NCBI RefSeq assembly: GCF_000315425.1
Contig: NZ_JH992922.1
Location: 669,560 to 733,559, forward strand
Length of the DNA stretch: 64,000 bases
Direction: 5' to 3'
From: Massilia timonae CCUG 45783
GTDB taxonomy: Bacteria > Pseudomonadota > Gammaproteobacteria > Burkholderiales > Burkholderiaceae_D
A program made the position numbers and the translations under genes. Shown one piece after another: positions 1 to 8,497 of the stretch; positions within the stretch are counted from its first letter, which is position 1, and each line of letters starts with the position of its first letter. Below the pieces are notes generated by a model that made no database searches, was not told the DNA's origin, and saw only the letters and a program-made list of their open reading frames with translations.

Positions 1-473
1 GGCTGCGCCGCGCCGCTCGACGGCGCGGCCCGCGTACCGGGCTGGGCCGCGGGCTGCCTGCCCTGCCGCTGCGACAGCAACCATTGCGCGTGCGGGAAGC
101 CGGCGCGCGCCGCGTCCTCGAGCGCCCGCACGGCCTTCGGATGCTGCTGGGATGGCGCTGCCGCCGGATCGAGCACCAGCTGGGCGAACACCAGGCCTGC
201 ATGCAGGCTGCCGTCGTCATAGGCGCGCTCGTACCACTGGGCGACGGCGCTGGCGTTATGCTGGGCAAGCTCAAGAGGAATATGGTTACCGATCAACTGC
301 CAGGCAGGTGGACAGTCTTGTCGAGCCGCACGTTCAAGCCAGTGGAGCGCCGTCGGCAGGCTCTGCGGGAGTCCGGCGCTGCCGAACAGATACAGCTTGC
401 CCAGCTCGAGCTGGGCCGCCACCTGCCCGGCGCGGGCGTTGCGAATGATCGCCAATTCTTCGCGGTTAGCCAT
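1..473 (-). CDS. Sel1/TPR-like repeat protein, partial (runs off left edge)
   Basis: The minus-strand frame is open from an ATG at 473 to the window edge, so only the first ~157 residues are visible. It begins MANREELAIIRNARAG and holds helical repeats of Sel1 type (AQLELGKLYLFGSAG..., ALHWLERAARQ, AVAQWYERAYDDGSLHAGLVFAQLVLD, AVRALEDAARAGFPHAQWLLSQ). Sel1 repeats form alpha-alpha solenoids that bind proteins. No signal peptide is visible, and the sequence becomes Pro/Ala-rich near the edge. The start is the first ATG before the repeats. Function unknown; the repeat assignment is by pattern. Confidence 0.75.
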   Translation of the reverse strand, partial: MANREELAIIRNARAGQVAAQLELGKLYLFGSAGLPQSLPTALHWLERAARQDCPPAWQLIGNHIPLELAQHNASAVAQWYERAYDDGSLHAGLVFAQLVLDPAAAPSQQHPKAVRALEDAARAGFPHAQWLLSQRQGRQPAAQPGTRAAPSSGAAQ

Positions 474-983
474 CGTTGGAATACGTAAAAAAAAGTGAGT
501 CGGCAACACGCAGCGGCGACGGCATCACGGCCGTCCGGCCCCATGGCGCAAGCCGGCCTGGCGAGGTTGCCAATATACAAGGTATTGACAGGGCCTGTCG
601 CCGCTCATGCAAATTTGGCCAAAGTCTAAGCCGCTGCAGCCGGCGATTCGATTCGATTCCGGGGTGAGTTGACGGGGCGCAAAGCTGGTTCAAGCGGATG
701 AAACCGGCCACCCTGGCCGCACGACATCAACGCATGCTCGCGCTCGCTTCATGGATGAACGCCGCGGTCTTTTTCCCGGACGCAAAAACCGCCGGCTTTG
801 TGTCATGCATAAGGCATACGTTTCAAAAATACAACAGCACGATTGGATTTATTAGCGATCTACCAAGCGCGCCACTGATAATTGACCAAATAGCCAGCCC
901 TGAAGTTTGAAACAATCAAGGTGACCCGAGCGGCCGGCCTCGACGTTCTGCATGCGCTCACCTCGATCCTGGGAACACCGATA
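474..983. other. 510-nt intergenic region between the divergent Sel1 gene and porin 1
   Basis: No convincing gene. It should hold the promoters of both flanking genes. A TTGACA hexamer lies near 584 and a TTGACC near 882, but neither has a good -10 at proper spacing. Short frames here (for example 698-910) lack ribosome sites and recognisable domains. The 780-915 stretch is clearly more A/T-rich than its surroundings, consistent with the porin promoter. Confidence 0.5.
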
Positions 984-2033
984 ATGAAGAAATCTCTCCT
1001 GGCCGTCGCACTGCTTGGCGCTTGCGCCGGCGCGGCCCATGCGCAGACGTCGGTGCAGGTCTACGGCAACCTCGATGCCGGCATCGTCAAGCGCAGTGGC
1101 GAGAACGTCAGCATCGGCAAGCGCGCCGCCAACACCCTCGGCATCCGCGGCACCGAAGACCTGGGCAATGGTTTCAAAGCGCTGTTCCACCTTGAAATGC
1201 GTTACGAGCCGGATACCGGCAGCAGCGAGATCGGTCCCGACGGCAATCAGCGCCAGCTGTTCCAGGGCCAGAGCCGGGTCGGCCTGCAAGGCGACTTCGG
1301 CATGCTGCGCATCGGCCGCGGCCTGACCCCGTTCCATGAAACCATCGGCAACTTCGAACCCTTTCATGCGATCCCGACCGCGGGCGGCTTCTATACCGAC
1401 CTGAGCGTCGCCGGCTACAGCTCGCAACCGCTCGACCCGGTCGACGCATCTGGCAACCGCTGGTCGAACGCCATCTGGTACAACTCACCGATCGTCAATG
1501 GCTTCCAGCTCAACACCGCGATCGCGACCAGGGAAAACAATGGCGGCGTCGCCGTGATCGGCCGCGGCAGCGCCGGCGCGCCGCAGTATCCGGTCGGCGC
1601 CGAAGCCTCGGCCAATCCGTTCTCGGTCTCGGCCACCTACAACAACGGCCCCGCCGCCCTGATGGCGGCCTACGAGCGCAACGCGATCGAGTCGAAGGTC
1701 TGGTCGGTCGGCGCCTCGGTCCAGGCAACCCCGGAACTCAAGCTCATGGGCACCTTCACGAGGCTGGACGAAGACCACACCCGCCTGTTCAACAACGATA
1801 CCAGTTCATGGGTGCTGGGCGCCAACTACACGCTGGGCCCGGGCAGGTTCCTGGCCGGCTACGGGCAGAAGGACACCGATGGACTGGAGAAGGTCAGGCA
1901 GCTGTCGCTGGGCTATGAATACAGCCTGTCGAAGCGCACCTATCTGTACATCGACGCTTCGCGCAAAAAAGGCTTGCTGACCAATCCGGGCAACGTCAAC
2001 CAGTACGACATCGGCATCCACCATTCGTTCTAG
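984..2033 (+). CDS. Trimeric outer-membrane porin (Burkholderiales Porin_4 type)
   Basis: 349 residues. A classic signal peptide (MKKSLLAVALLGACAGAAHA^QTSVQVYG) is followed by the family hallmarks: QVYGNLDAGI at the mature N-terminus, LGIRGTEDLGNGFKALFHLE (strands flanking the first loop), and a C-terminal beta strand ending in aromatic Phe (YDIGIHHSF) as needed for BAM insertion. It forms a general diffusion channel in the outer membrane. An in-frame upstream start at 921 would put 21 non-signal residues before the signal peptide, so 984 is chosen. A second porin follows 189 nt downstream on the same strand. Confidence 0.93.
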   Translation: MKKSLLAVALLGACAGAAHAQTSVQVYGNLDAGIVKRSGENVSIGKRAANTLGIRGTEDLGNGFKALFHLEMRYEPDTGSSEIGPDGNQRQLFQGQSRVGLQGDFGMLRIGRGLTPFHETIGNFEPFHAIPTAGGFYTDLSVAGYSSQPLDPVDASGNRWSNAIWYNSPIVNGFQLNTAIATRENNGGVAVIGRGSAGAPQYPVGAEASANPFSVSATYNNGPAALMAAYERNAIESKVWSVGASVQATPELKLMGTFTRLDEDHTRLFNNDTSSWVLGANYTLGPGRFLAGYGQKDTDGLEKVRQLSLGYEYSLSKRTYLYIDASRKKGLLTNPGNVNQYDIGIHHSF

Positions 2034-2222
2034 ACGTTCTGGCGTGAGGCGACCTGGCGCAGCCAGCGTTGTCCCTGTCGTCCATCATCCATGTAGTGTT
2101 TTCACAACGCCAATCTACCCTCGGCGTGTCCGCGAACGAGCGTTCTGTACAGTGCGCCATGGCAATGGCATATTGGTGGAGCGAGCTCAAGCATCGCGAC
2201 AAGAAAATAATATGGAGACACG

Positions 2223-3503
2223 ATGAAGAAAAGCCTGATCGCCGCCCTGCTCGGCGCTACGTTTGCATGCTCCGCCCTGGCCCAGACCAGCGTCCAGATC
2301 TACGGCATCGCCGATGCCGGCGTGATGTGGCAAAAAGGTGGACCGACCAAGATCTATAGTGGCGGCGCCGACGGCTCGCGCCTCGGCATCCGGGGTAGCG
2401 AAGACCTGGGCAATGGCTACAAGGCCATCTTCAACCTCGAAGCCCGCGTCGAACTCGATAACGGCTCGCAGCAGCCGGCCCTGATGAACGACAATCCGGG
2501 CGTCTACCTGCTGCGCGGCATGGACCAGATCCCGCAAGCCATCCGCGACCGCCTGCAGGCGGCGATCCAGCCGCCGGGCGCGCCGGCCGTCAATCAGGAA
2601 AAAGCCCTGTTCGACCGCACCGCGATGGTCGGCCTGATCACGCCGATCGGCGCCGTCATGCTGGGCCGCATGTACACCCCGGGCTACGAAGTGTTCAACA
2701 TGGCCGACGCCTTCGAATCGGGCACCGCCGGCACCTGGGGCCACGTCACCGGCGGCACCGCCGGCTTCACCGCGCTGGGCGCCGACATCCGCTCGCAGGA
2801 AGCGATCCAGTACCGCATCGCCCTGCCGAACGGCCTGGGCGGCTCGGTCATGTATGGCGCCCGCAATTCCGGCTACCTCGGCCGCTATTACAAATTCCGC
2901 GCCGGCGCCGTCACCTATAAGGCCAACGGCTTCGACGTCGGCATCGGTTACAACCACGGCTACGACATGCAGAACCGGCCGAGCCTGCGCACCCTGACGG
3001 TCGGCGGTTCCTACACGCTGAACGACAGCTGGAAATTCTTCGCCGGCTTCCACAGCCAGCGCAACCAGAATTCGGCGCTGCTGCCGGATTACCTGGCTGG
3101 CTGGAACCAGGCCGTGGTGCCGGCGCTGGTGGCGCAAGGCGTCCCGCAGGCGACCCAGGCCGCCCTGCTCAGGATCTTCCAGACCAATATCACCGCCAAC
3201 ACCCAACAGGACGCGAACAGCTACCAGGTCGGCGTCCACTATCGTGTCGGCAACGGCCGCATCGTGGCCTCGTACGCGCACCAGAACGACCGCCTGGCCT
3301 CCAACAGCGACGCCGACCTGTATGCGGTGGGCTACAACTACTACCTGTCCAAGCGCACCGACCTGTACACCGCGCTGGCCTTCATCAAGAACGACAACGA
3401 GGCGCAGTATGCGCCGGGCACCTCGGGCAATCCGGGCGGCTTCACCGAAGCGCCGGGCGCCGACGGCCGCGCCTTGCAGCTGGGCATCCGTCATCGTTTC
3501 TGA
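2223..3503 (+). CDS. Trimeric outer-membrane porin, long-loop variant
   Basis: 426 residues, a paralogue of the preceding porin (same signal peptide style, QTSVQIYGIADAGV, LGIRGSEDLGNGYKAIFNLE, terminal LGIRHRF). It is ~77 residues longer. The extra length is mainly two insertions: one around residues 80-125 (ALMNDNPGVYLLRG...IPQAIRDRLQAAIQPPGAPAV) and one around 280-320 (LLPDYLAGWNQAVVPALVAQGVPQATQAALLRIF). Both look like extracellular or constriction loops. A Shine-Dalgarno-like ATGGAGAC precedes the ATG, and a strong terminator follows the stop. Confidence 0.93.
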   Translation: MKKSLIAALLGATFACSALAQTSVQIYGIADAGVMWQKGGPTKIYSGGADGSRLGIRGSEDLGNGYKAIFNLEARVELDNGSQQPALMNDNPGVYLLRGMDQIPQAIRDRLQAAIQPPGAPAVNQEKALFDRTAMVGLITPIGAVMLGRMYTPGYEVFNMADAFESGTAGTWGHVTGGTAGFTALGADIRSQEAIQYRIALPNGLGGSVMYGARNSGYLGRYYKFRAGAVTYKANGFDVGIGYNHGYDMQNRPSLRTLTVGGSYTLNDSWKFFAGFHSQRNQNSALLPDYLAGWNQAVVPALVAQGVPQATQAALLRIFQTNITANTQQDANSYQVGVHYRVGNGRIVASYAHQNDRLASNSDADLYAVGYNYYLSKRTDLYTALAFIKNDNEAQYAPGTSGNPGGFTEAPGADGRALQLGIRHRF

Positions 3504-3526
3504 CGCGGTCCGCGCAGGCATGCACA

Positions 3527-3553
3527 CCGCGGCCACGGCCGCGGTTTTTTTTT
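3527..3553 (+). terminator. Rho-independent terminator of porin 2
   Basis: A GC-only stem (CCGCGGC / GCCGCGG, 3527-3533 with 3538-3544) is followed by nine consecutive T residues (3545-3553), 24 nt after the porin stop. Confidence 0.9.
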
Positions 3554-3563
3554 GATCGCCGGA

Positions 3564-4280
3564 TCAGCGCAGCGGCGCCGCGCTCGCTGCAGCAACCGGA
3601 GCAGCAACCGGCGCCAGCACCGGGTTGTCGCCGCGATTGCGCGCCGGCGCCTTGTGCACCATGGTGTAGGCGTAGTCGACGCCCATGCCGTAGGCGCCCG
3701 AATGCTCGGTGACGATCTTCATGACCGCGTCGTAGGTGTCGCGGTTCTTCCAGTCGCGCTGCCATTCCAGCAGCACCTGCTGCCAGGTCACCGGCACCAC
3801 GCCGGCCTGCACCATGCGCTGCATGGCGAAGTCATGCGCATCCTTGGTGGTGCCGCCCGAGGCGTCGGCCACCATGTAGATCTCGTAATCTCCTTCCAGC
3901 ATGGCGCACAGCGCAAAGGTGGTGTTGCACACCTCGGTCCACAGGCCGGCCACGATGACTTTCTTGCGGCCGTTGGCAGCCAGCGCATCGCGCACTTTCT
4001 GGTCGTCCCATGAATTCATCGAGGTGCGTTCGAGGATCGGCTTGCCCGGGAATACGTCAAGCAGCTCCGGATAGGTATGGCCCGAGAAGCTGTCGGTCTC
4101 GACCGAAGTGATGATGGTCGGGATATCGAAGACCGAGGCCGCCTTGGCCAGTCCGACGACATTGTTCTTCAGGGTCTGGCGGTCGATCGACTGCACGCCG
4201 AACGCCATCTGCGGCTGGTGGTCGATGATGATCAGCTGCGAGTTTTGCGGGGTCAGGACGTCGAGTTTCGGATTGTGCAT
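3564..4280 (-). CDS. Isochorismatase-family cysteine hydrolase (YcaC-like)
   Basis: 238 residues. The alpha/beta isochorismatase fold is visible: an Asp in the first strand (SQLIIIDHQPQMAFG), TIITSVETDSFSG, and the nucleophile loop VIVAGLWTEVCNTTFAL with the catalytic Cys. The closest remembered pattern is the YcaC group, whose physiological substrate is uncertain, so no reaction is assigned. ATG 4280 is preceded by GGGAGAACC on the minus strand, fixing the start. The C-terminal ~20 residues are an Ala/Pro-rich tail. It converges on the porin terminator. Confidence 0.85.
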   Translation of the reverse strand: MHNPKLDVLTPQNSQLIIIDHQPQMAFGVQSIDRQTLKNNVVGLAKAASVFDIPTIITSVETDSFSGHTYPELLDVFPGKPILERTSMNSWDDQKVRDALAANGRKKVIVAGLWTEVCNTTFALCAMLEGDYEIYMVADASGGTTKDAHDFAMQRMVQAGVVPVTWQQVLLEWQRDWKNRDTYDAVMKIVTEHSGAYGMGVDYAYTMVHKAPARNRGDNPVLAPVAAPVAAASAAPLR

Positions 4281-4602
4281 GATGGTTCTCCCAGGTTGTG
4301 TATGTATAAACCATCGAACTGATCGACGCTGGATCGAGGCCTTCTGCCTGTTCCGTTGCTTCGTGTTCGATGCGATGGAGCCATTATGCGGTGCTGAAAC
4401 GCCAAGGAAAAACGGAAAAAATATCAACATTTCATCGAAATTTTCGAACATCGATTTTGCCTCTATCCCATTGGCCGGGACGACCTGTCCCTGCTGCGGC
4501 AAGCCGCGTGGCAGGATGGCGCCGGCGGCATGTTTGTTCGCCGGCGCCATGCCTGGGTCGGGTAGAATGGGAGAATCATTTTCACGCCGGACCTCCCATC
4601 AC
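4281..4602. other. 322-nt divergent intergenic region
   Basis: It separates the isochorismatase-like gene (minus) from the DUF484-xerC pair (plus). An A/T-rich patch lies at about 4405-4465, and a TTTATACAT -10-like element on the minus strand lies near 4305-4313. I see no RNA gene, repeat or additional open frame with coding character. Confidence 0.4.
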
Positions 4603-5268
4603 ATGAGCATCGCACCACTGGACGCCAACGCAGTCGCGCAATACCTGATCGATCATCCGCAATTTTTCCAGGAGCATGCCGGCCTGCTGGGCGAAGTGAA
4701 GCTCTCCAGCCCGCTGACCGGCCGCGCCGTGTCGCTGCAGGAGCGCCAGATGGAAGTGATGCGCGACAAATTCCGCGCGCTCGAGCTGCGCCTGTCGGAG
4801 CTGTCGCGCCGCGCCGAAGAAAATGCCGGCATCGCCAACCGTTTCCACGCCTGGACCCAGGCCCTGCTGGTGTCAAAGGGTGGCGCCGCCATGGCGCGCG
4901 ACCTGGCCGACGGCCTGCGCACCCATTTCATCGTGCCGCAAGTCACCCTGCGCCTGTGGAATGTGGCGCCGGAGCATGCCGGCGAATGGTTCGCCCAGGG
5001 CGTGTCGGACGACGCGCGCATCTTCGCCAACAGCCTGCGCGCGCCATATTGCGGCCCGAACAACGATTTCGAGGCGGTGCGCTGGCTGGACGATGCGGAA
5101 TCGATCCGCTCGACCGTCATGCTGCCGCTGGGCCAGCCGGGCCAGAGCTTCGGCCTGCTGGTGCTGGGCTCGCCCGATCCGGCGCGCTTCACGACCGCGA
5201 TGTCGACCGATTTCCTGGTCCACATCGCCGCCACCTCGACCACCGCGCTGGCGCCGCTGCGCGCCTGA
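4603..5268 (+). CDS. DUF484 family protein (GAF-like)
   Basis: 221 residues. The N-terminus (DANAVAQYLIDHPQFFQEHAGLLGEVKL) is the DUF484 signature, followed by SLQERQMEVMRDKFRALELRLSEL, a helical linker, and a GAF-like alpha/beta domain (VTLRLWNV..., STVMLPLGQPGQSFGLLVLGS). In proteobacteria DUF484 genes commonly sit directly upstream of xerC, as here with 10 nt between stop and start. Its biochemical role is not established. The first methionine consistent with the family N-terminus is at 4603. Confidence 0.9.
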   Translation: MSIAPLDANAVAQYLIDHPQFFQEHAGLLGEVKLSSPLTGRAVSLQERQMEVMRDKFRALELRLSELSRRAEENAGIANRFHAWTQALLVSKGGAAMARDLADGLRTHFIVPQVTLRLWNVAPEHAGEWFAQGVSDDARIFANSLRAPYCGPNNDFEAVRWLDDAESIRSTVMLPLGQPGQSFGLLVLGSPDPARFTTAMSTDFLVHIAATSTTALAPLRA

Positions 5269-5278
5269 GCCAGCGGCC

Positions 5279-6199
5279 ATGGACTGGGCCGCACGCTACC
5301 TGGCCGAGCTGGCTACCCAGCGCCAGCTGTCGCCGCACACGGTCGACGCCTACCGGCGCGACCTGGCCGAGCTGGCCGAACTGGCCGGCCACGCCGACTG
5401 GCCGCGGCTGACCCACTTCGATATCCGCCGCTACGCCGCCAAGCTGCATGCCGGCGGCCAGTCGGCGCGCACGATCGCGCGCAAGCTGTCCGGCTGGCGC
5501 GGTTTCTATGCCTGGCTGTCGAACCACACCCCGCTGGCCGCCAACCCGGTCGACGGCGTGCACGCCCCGAAACGCCCCAGGAGCCTGCCCAAGGCGCTGG
5601 CCGTCGACGATGCCGTGCAATTGATGGATGCAAATACGCGCGGCCACGCCGAACCTTTCGAGCTGTGCAACCGCGCCATGTTCGAGCTGCTGTATTCGAG
5701 CGGGCTGCGGGTATCGGAACTGGCCGGCCTCGATATCGCCTGGCAGGATGCGCGCGCCGGCCAGCCGGCCTCGCTCGGCTGGCTCGACCTGCAGGCCGGC
5801 GAAGTGGTGGTCACCGGCAAGGGCGGCAAGATGCGCCGGGTGCCGGTCGGCGGCCCGGCGCGCGAGGCGCTGGCGGCCTGGCTGGCGGTGCGTCCCGCCG
5901 CGCGCGACGGCAGCGCCGCCCTGTTCCTGTCGGCGCGCGACACCCGCATCTCGCCGCGCGTGGTGCAGAACCGGCTCAAGCAGCATGCGCTGCGCGCCGG
6001 CGCCCCGGTCCACGTGCATCCGCACGTGCTGCGCCACTCGTTCGCCTCGCACCTGCTGCAATCCTCGGGCGACCTGCGCGCGGTGCAGGAATTGCTCGGC
6101 CACGCCAGCATCACCTCGACCCAGATCTATACGGCACTCGATTTCCAGCACCTGTCGAAGGTGTATGACGCGGCCCATCCGCGCGCCAAGGCCAAGTAA
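5279..6199 (+). CDS. xerC: Tyrosine recombinase XerC
   Basis: 306 residues, the normal length for XerC. An N-terminal SAM-like DNA-binding domain (LAELATQRQLSPHTVDAYRRDLAEL) is followed by the catalytic domain with Arg144 (SGLRVSEL), Lys in TGKGGKMRRVPV, HVLRHSFA (H-x-x-R), LGHASI and nucleophile Tyr284 (TSTQIYTALD). With XerD it resolves chromosome dimers at dif. The DUF484-xerC pairing and full catalytic set mark it as the housekeeping recombinase rather than a mobile-element integrase. Confidence 0.95.
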   Translation: MDWAARYLAELATQRQLSPHTVDAYRRDLAELAELAGHADWPRLTHFDIRRYAAKLHAGGQSARTIARKLSGWRGFYAWLSNHTPLAANPVDGVHAPKRPRSLPKALAVDDAVQLMDANTRGHAEPFELCNRAMFELLYSSGLRVSELAGLDIAWQDARAGQPASLGWLDLQAGEVVVTGKGGKMRRVPVGGPAREALAAWLAVRPAARDGSAALFLSARDTRISPRVVQNRLKQHALRAGAPVHVHPHVLRHSFASHLLQSSGDLRAVQELLGHASITSTQIYTALDFQHLSKVYDAAHPRAKAK

Positions 6200-6353
6200 T
6201 CGCCTGACCGACGCAGGCGCGCCATTCTGGCCACATCCCCGGGTTGATGGTTTGAACTCGATCAAGCCCGGACACTGTTGATGGTGAGCTTGCAAGAATT
6301 GCGGCATAATCCCCCGGTTCTTTTGTCCAACCCCCAACACGAGTAGCGTACCA

Positions 6354-7412
6354 ATGGACCTGATTCCCAGCACCATCCTGACCGGCTTCCTCGGCGCGGG
6401 CAAGACCACCCTGCTCAACCGTATCCTGCAGGAAGAGCACGGCATGCGCATCGCCATCATCGAGAACGAATTCGGCCAGGAGAATATTGACAACGAAATC
6501 CTGGTGCAGGATTCGAGCGAGCAGATCGTCGAGATGAACAACGGCTGCATCTGCTGCACCGTGCGCGGCGACCTGATCGTGGCATTGACCAACCTGGCGC
6601 AAAAGCGCGCCGCCGGCGAAATCAGTTTCGACCGCGTGGTGATCGAAACCACCGGCCTGGCCAACCCCGGCCCGGTGGCCCAGACTTTCTTCGTCGACGA
6701 AGAAGTGGGCGCCAACTACCTGCTCGACGCCGTGGTGACCGTGGTCGACGCCCGCCATGCGATGGACCAGCTGACCCAGAACGAGGAAGCCCAGCGCCAG
6801 GTCGGTTTCGCCGACAAGATCCTGCTGTCCAAGACCGACCTGGTCGACGCCGCCGCCGTCGAGACCCTGAAGGCGCGCCTGCACCGTATCAATCCGCGCG
6901 CGCCGATCGCGACCAGCGACTTCGGCCGCGCGCCGATCTCGGACGTGCTCGACCTGCGCGGCTTCAACCTGAACGACAAGCTGGAACTGGATCCGGATTT
7001 CCTGAAGGTCGAGGAAGCCCATGACCATGATCACGACCACGATCACGCCCACTGCGGCCACGACCATGCGCATGGCGAAGCCTGCAATCACGACCACCAC
7101 CACGGCCACCACACCGACGACATCGCCGCCTTCGTGTTCAAGAGCGAGCGCGCCTTCGACCCGGAACGCCTGGAACAATTCCTGGGCAGCCTGGTGCAAG
7201 TCTTCGGTCCGCAAATGCTGCGCTACAAAGGCGTGCTGCGGATGGAAGGCGTCGACCGCAAGGTGGTGTTCCAGGGCGTGCACCAGATCATGGGCAGCGA
7301 CGTGGGACCGAAATGGGGCGAAAACGAGACGCCTGCCACCAAGATGGTCTTTATTGGTAAAAATTTACCAAAAGACGTATTTGTCCGCGGACTTGAACAA
7401 TGTTTGGTATAA
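6354..7412 (+). CDS. COG0523 (CobW/YjiA-type) metal-binding GTPase
   Basis: 352 residues. P-loop GFLGAGKT at 11-18, the family metal motif NGCICCTV with Cys65, Cys67 and Cys68, an ETTGLANP switch, and an NKxD variant SKTDL. Residues ~220-248 are a His/Asp-rich strip (repeated HDHDHDH, then HDHHHGHH). The C-terminal CobW_C domain follows (AFVFKSERAFDPERLEQFL). These G3E GTPases act as metallochaperones, most often for zinc. The gene lies upstream of dksA with a structured element between. Metal and client are not shown by the sequence. Confidence 0.9.
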   Translation: MDLIPSTILTGFLGAGKTTLLNRILQEEHGMRIAIIENEFGQENIDNEILVQDSSEQIVEMNNGCICCTVRGDLIVALTNLAQKRAAGEISFDRVVIETTGLANPGPVAQTFFVDEEVGANYLLDAVVTVVDARHAMDQLTQNEEAQRQVGFADKILLSKTDLVDAAAVETLKARLHRINPRAPIATSDFGRAPISDVLDLRGFNLNDKLELDPDFLKVEEAHDHDHDHDHAHCGHDHAHGEACNHDHHHGHHTDDIAAFVFKSERAFDPERLEQFLGSLVQVFGPQMLRYKGVLRMEGVDRKVVFQGVHQIMGSDVGPKWGENETPATKMVFIGKNLPKDVFVRGLEQCLV

Positions 7413-7833
7413 ACTACATCGGTTTGACCGGCGTGTTAAGAGCCTATCCCGGTAGGTGGGGGGAAGCGCATGGCGATGCATGGCTGGCGTGAGCAAGGCG
7501 CGAGGAGGACGCATGGCGGCGCCATGCAACGACGAGCAACGCAGCACACGCCTGCCAGGCGCGCCAGGCGCGACTCCCACCTGCCGGGGTAGGCTCTCAG
7601 ATCGCATGACGACCCGCCGCGACAGTTTGTCGCGGCCGACTCGCCGGACCGACCGGTGCGCTATATACTAGCCGCCAGCCTGCTGTAGCGAACTGTCCTT
7701 GCTGCATATGCGGCGCGGCCAGAGAAGGGATGGCGCCAGGTCGCCATCAAGGCAGCTTGCCTCACGCACACCTTTATCGGGTATAAAGTTGGCAAGCTGA
7801 TAAAATGAAAACCTCTGTCGTATCGAAGGCATC
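7413..7833. other. 421-nt intergenic region upstream of dksA, rich in inverted repeats
   Basis: It contains the long hairpin at 7439-7597 and a second perfect 8-bp hairpin at 7617-7635 (CCGCGACA, loop GTT, TGTCGCGG) with no T-run. A TATAAA at about 7782-7787 could be the dksA -10. No credible protein gene: the 71-codon frame at 7456-7671 runs through the hairpin arms. Confidence 0.6.
7439..7597 (+). repeat. Long nested inverted repeat / candidate structured RNA
   Basis: The outer arms 7439-7462 and 7574-7597 form a 24-bp stem. All three non-Watson-Crick positions (47/89, 53/83 and 61/75, counted from 7400/7500) are G-U wobbles when read as plus-strand RNA and would be A-C mismatches on the minus strand. 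Inside, 7482-7491 pairs with 7547-7556 (9 of 10), and 7511-7517 pairs with 7521-7527 around a 3-nt loop. No transposase or clear target-site duplication flanks it. It may be a dispersed palindromic element or a cis/trans RNA. Confidence 0.6.
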
Positions 7834-8283
7834 ATGACTAAAACAACGAAACCGAATACCGCCCAGCCCGAAGAACGCCTCCTGACGGAAGAAGAGATTC
7901 GGGCGATGAGCGATGACGACTACATGAATCCGGCCCAGCTCGCGTTCTTCAAGAACCGTCTGCAGGAACTCGAGAAGGAACTGCTGAAGAACGCCGGCGA
8001 AACCACGGAACACCTGCGCGAAACCGTCCTGGTTCCCGACCCGGCCGACCGGGCGACGATCGAGGAAGAACACGCGCTGGAACTGCGCACCCGCGACCGC
8101 GAACGCAAGCTGCTCAAGAAAGTGCAGCAATCGCTGCAGTCGATCGACGGCGGCGAATACGGCTGGTGCGAAGAAACCGGCGAGCCGATCGGCATTCCAC
8201 GCCTGATCGCCCGCCCGACCGCCACGCTGTCGCTGGAAGCCCAGCAGCGCCGTGAGCTGAAGCAAAAACTGTACGGCGACTGA
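7834..8283 (+). CDS. dksA: RNA polymerase-binding transcription factor DksA
   Basis: 149 residues. N-terminal helices, a long coiled coil, and tip residues Asp69, Asp72 and Ala74 (VPDPADRATIEEEHALELRTRDRERKLLKKV), which in E. coli contact the polymerase secondary channel and support ppGpp action. The C-terminal zinc-finger region is degenerate: Cys112 remains (GWCEETGEP) but the other three ligand positions are Thr115, Ser133 and Ala136. This resembles zinc-independent DksA forms such as P. aeruginosa DksA2. A strong terminator follows, so it is probably monocistronic. Confidence 0.95.
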   Translation: MTKTTKPNTAQPEERLLTEEEIRAMSDDDYMNPAQLAFFKNRLQELEKELLKNAGETTEHLRETVLVPDPADRATIEEEHALELRTRDRERKLLKKVQQSLQSIDGGEYGWCEETGEPIGIPRLIARPTATLSLEAQQRRELKQKLYGD

Positions 8284-8304
8284 TTTATCGCCGACGCCAT
8301 CGAG

Positions 8305-8335
8305 AAAAGCATGCGAGGGATCGCATGCTTTTTTT
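8305..8335 (+). terminator. Rho-independent terminator of dksA
   Basis: A 12-bp perfect stem AAAAGCATGCGA / TCGCATGCTTTT (8305-8316 with 8321-8332), 4-nt loop GGGA and a T-run, 21 nt after the stop. Confidence 0.93.
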
Positions 8336-8497
8336 GTTTGCGCGCCCGTCTCCCGGCATGACTGCGCACGCTTCACGCGCCATGCATATGCTATCGTTTC
8401 CCATCGGATACACTAGGCCGAGCGGCGTGTGCGCAGCACACTGGCCGAAGGTTCGTGCTATGGTCTGGCACGGCTGGCCTAATTGACAACGGTGAGC

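Noticed and set aside
698..910. 70-codon frame upstream of porin 1
   Set aside because: Lies in the A/T-rich promoter stretch; no ribosome site, domain or signal peptide.
5279..6199. Tyrosine recombinase as a sign of an integrated element
   Set aside because: DUF484 partner, XerC length and housekeeping context. No attachment repeats or cargo genes.
7021..7130. His-rich run in the COG0523 gene as a frameshift artefact
   Set aside because: The frame stays open to the CobW_C domain, and His-rich loops are normal in this family.
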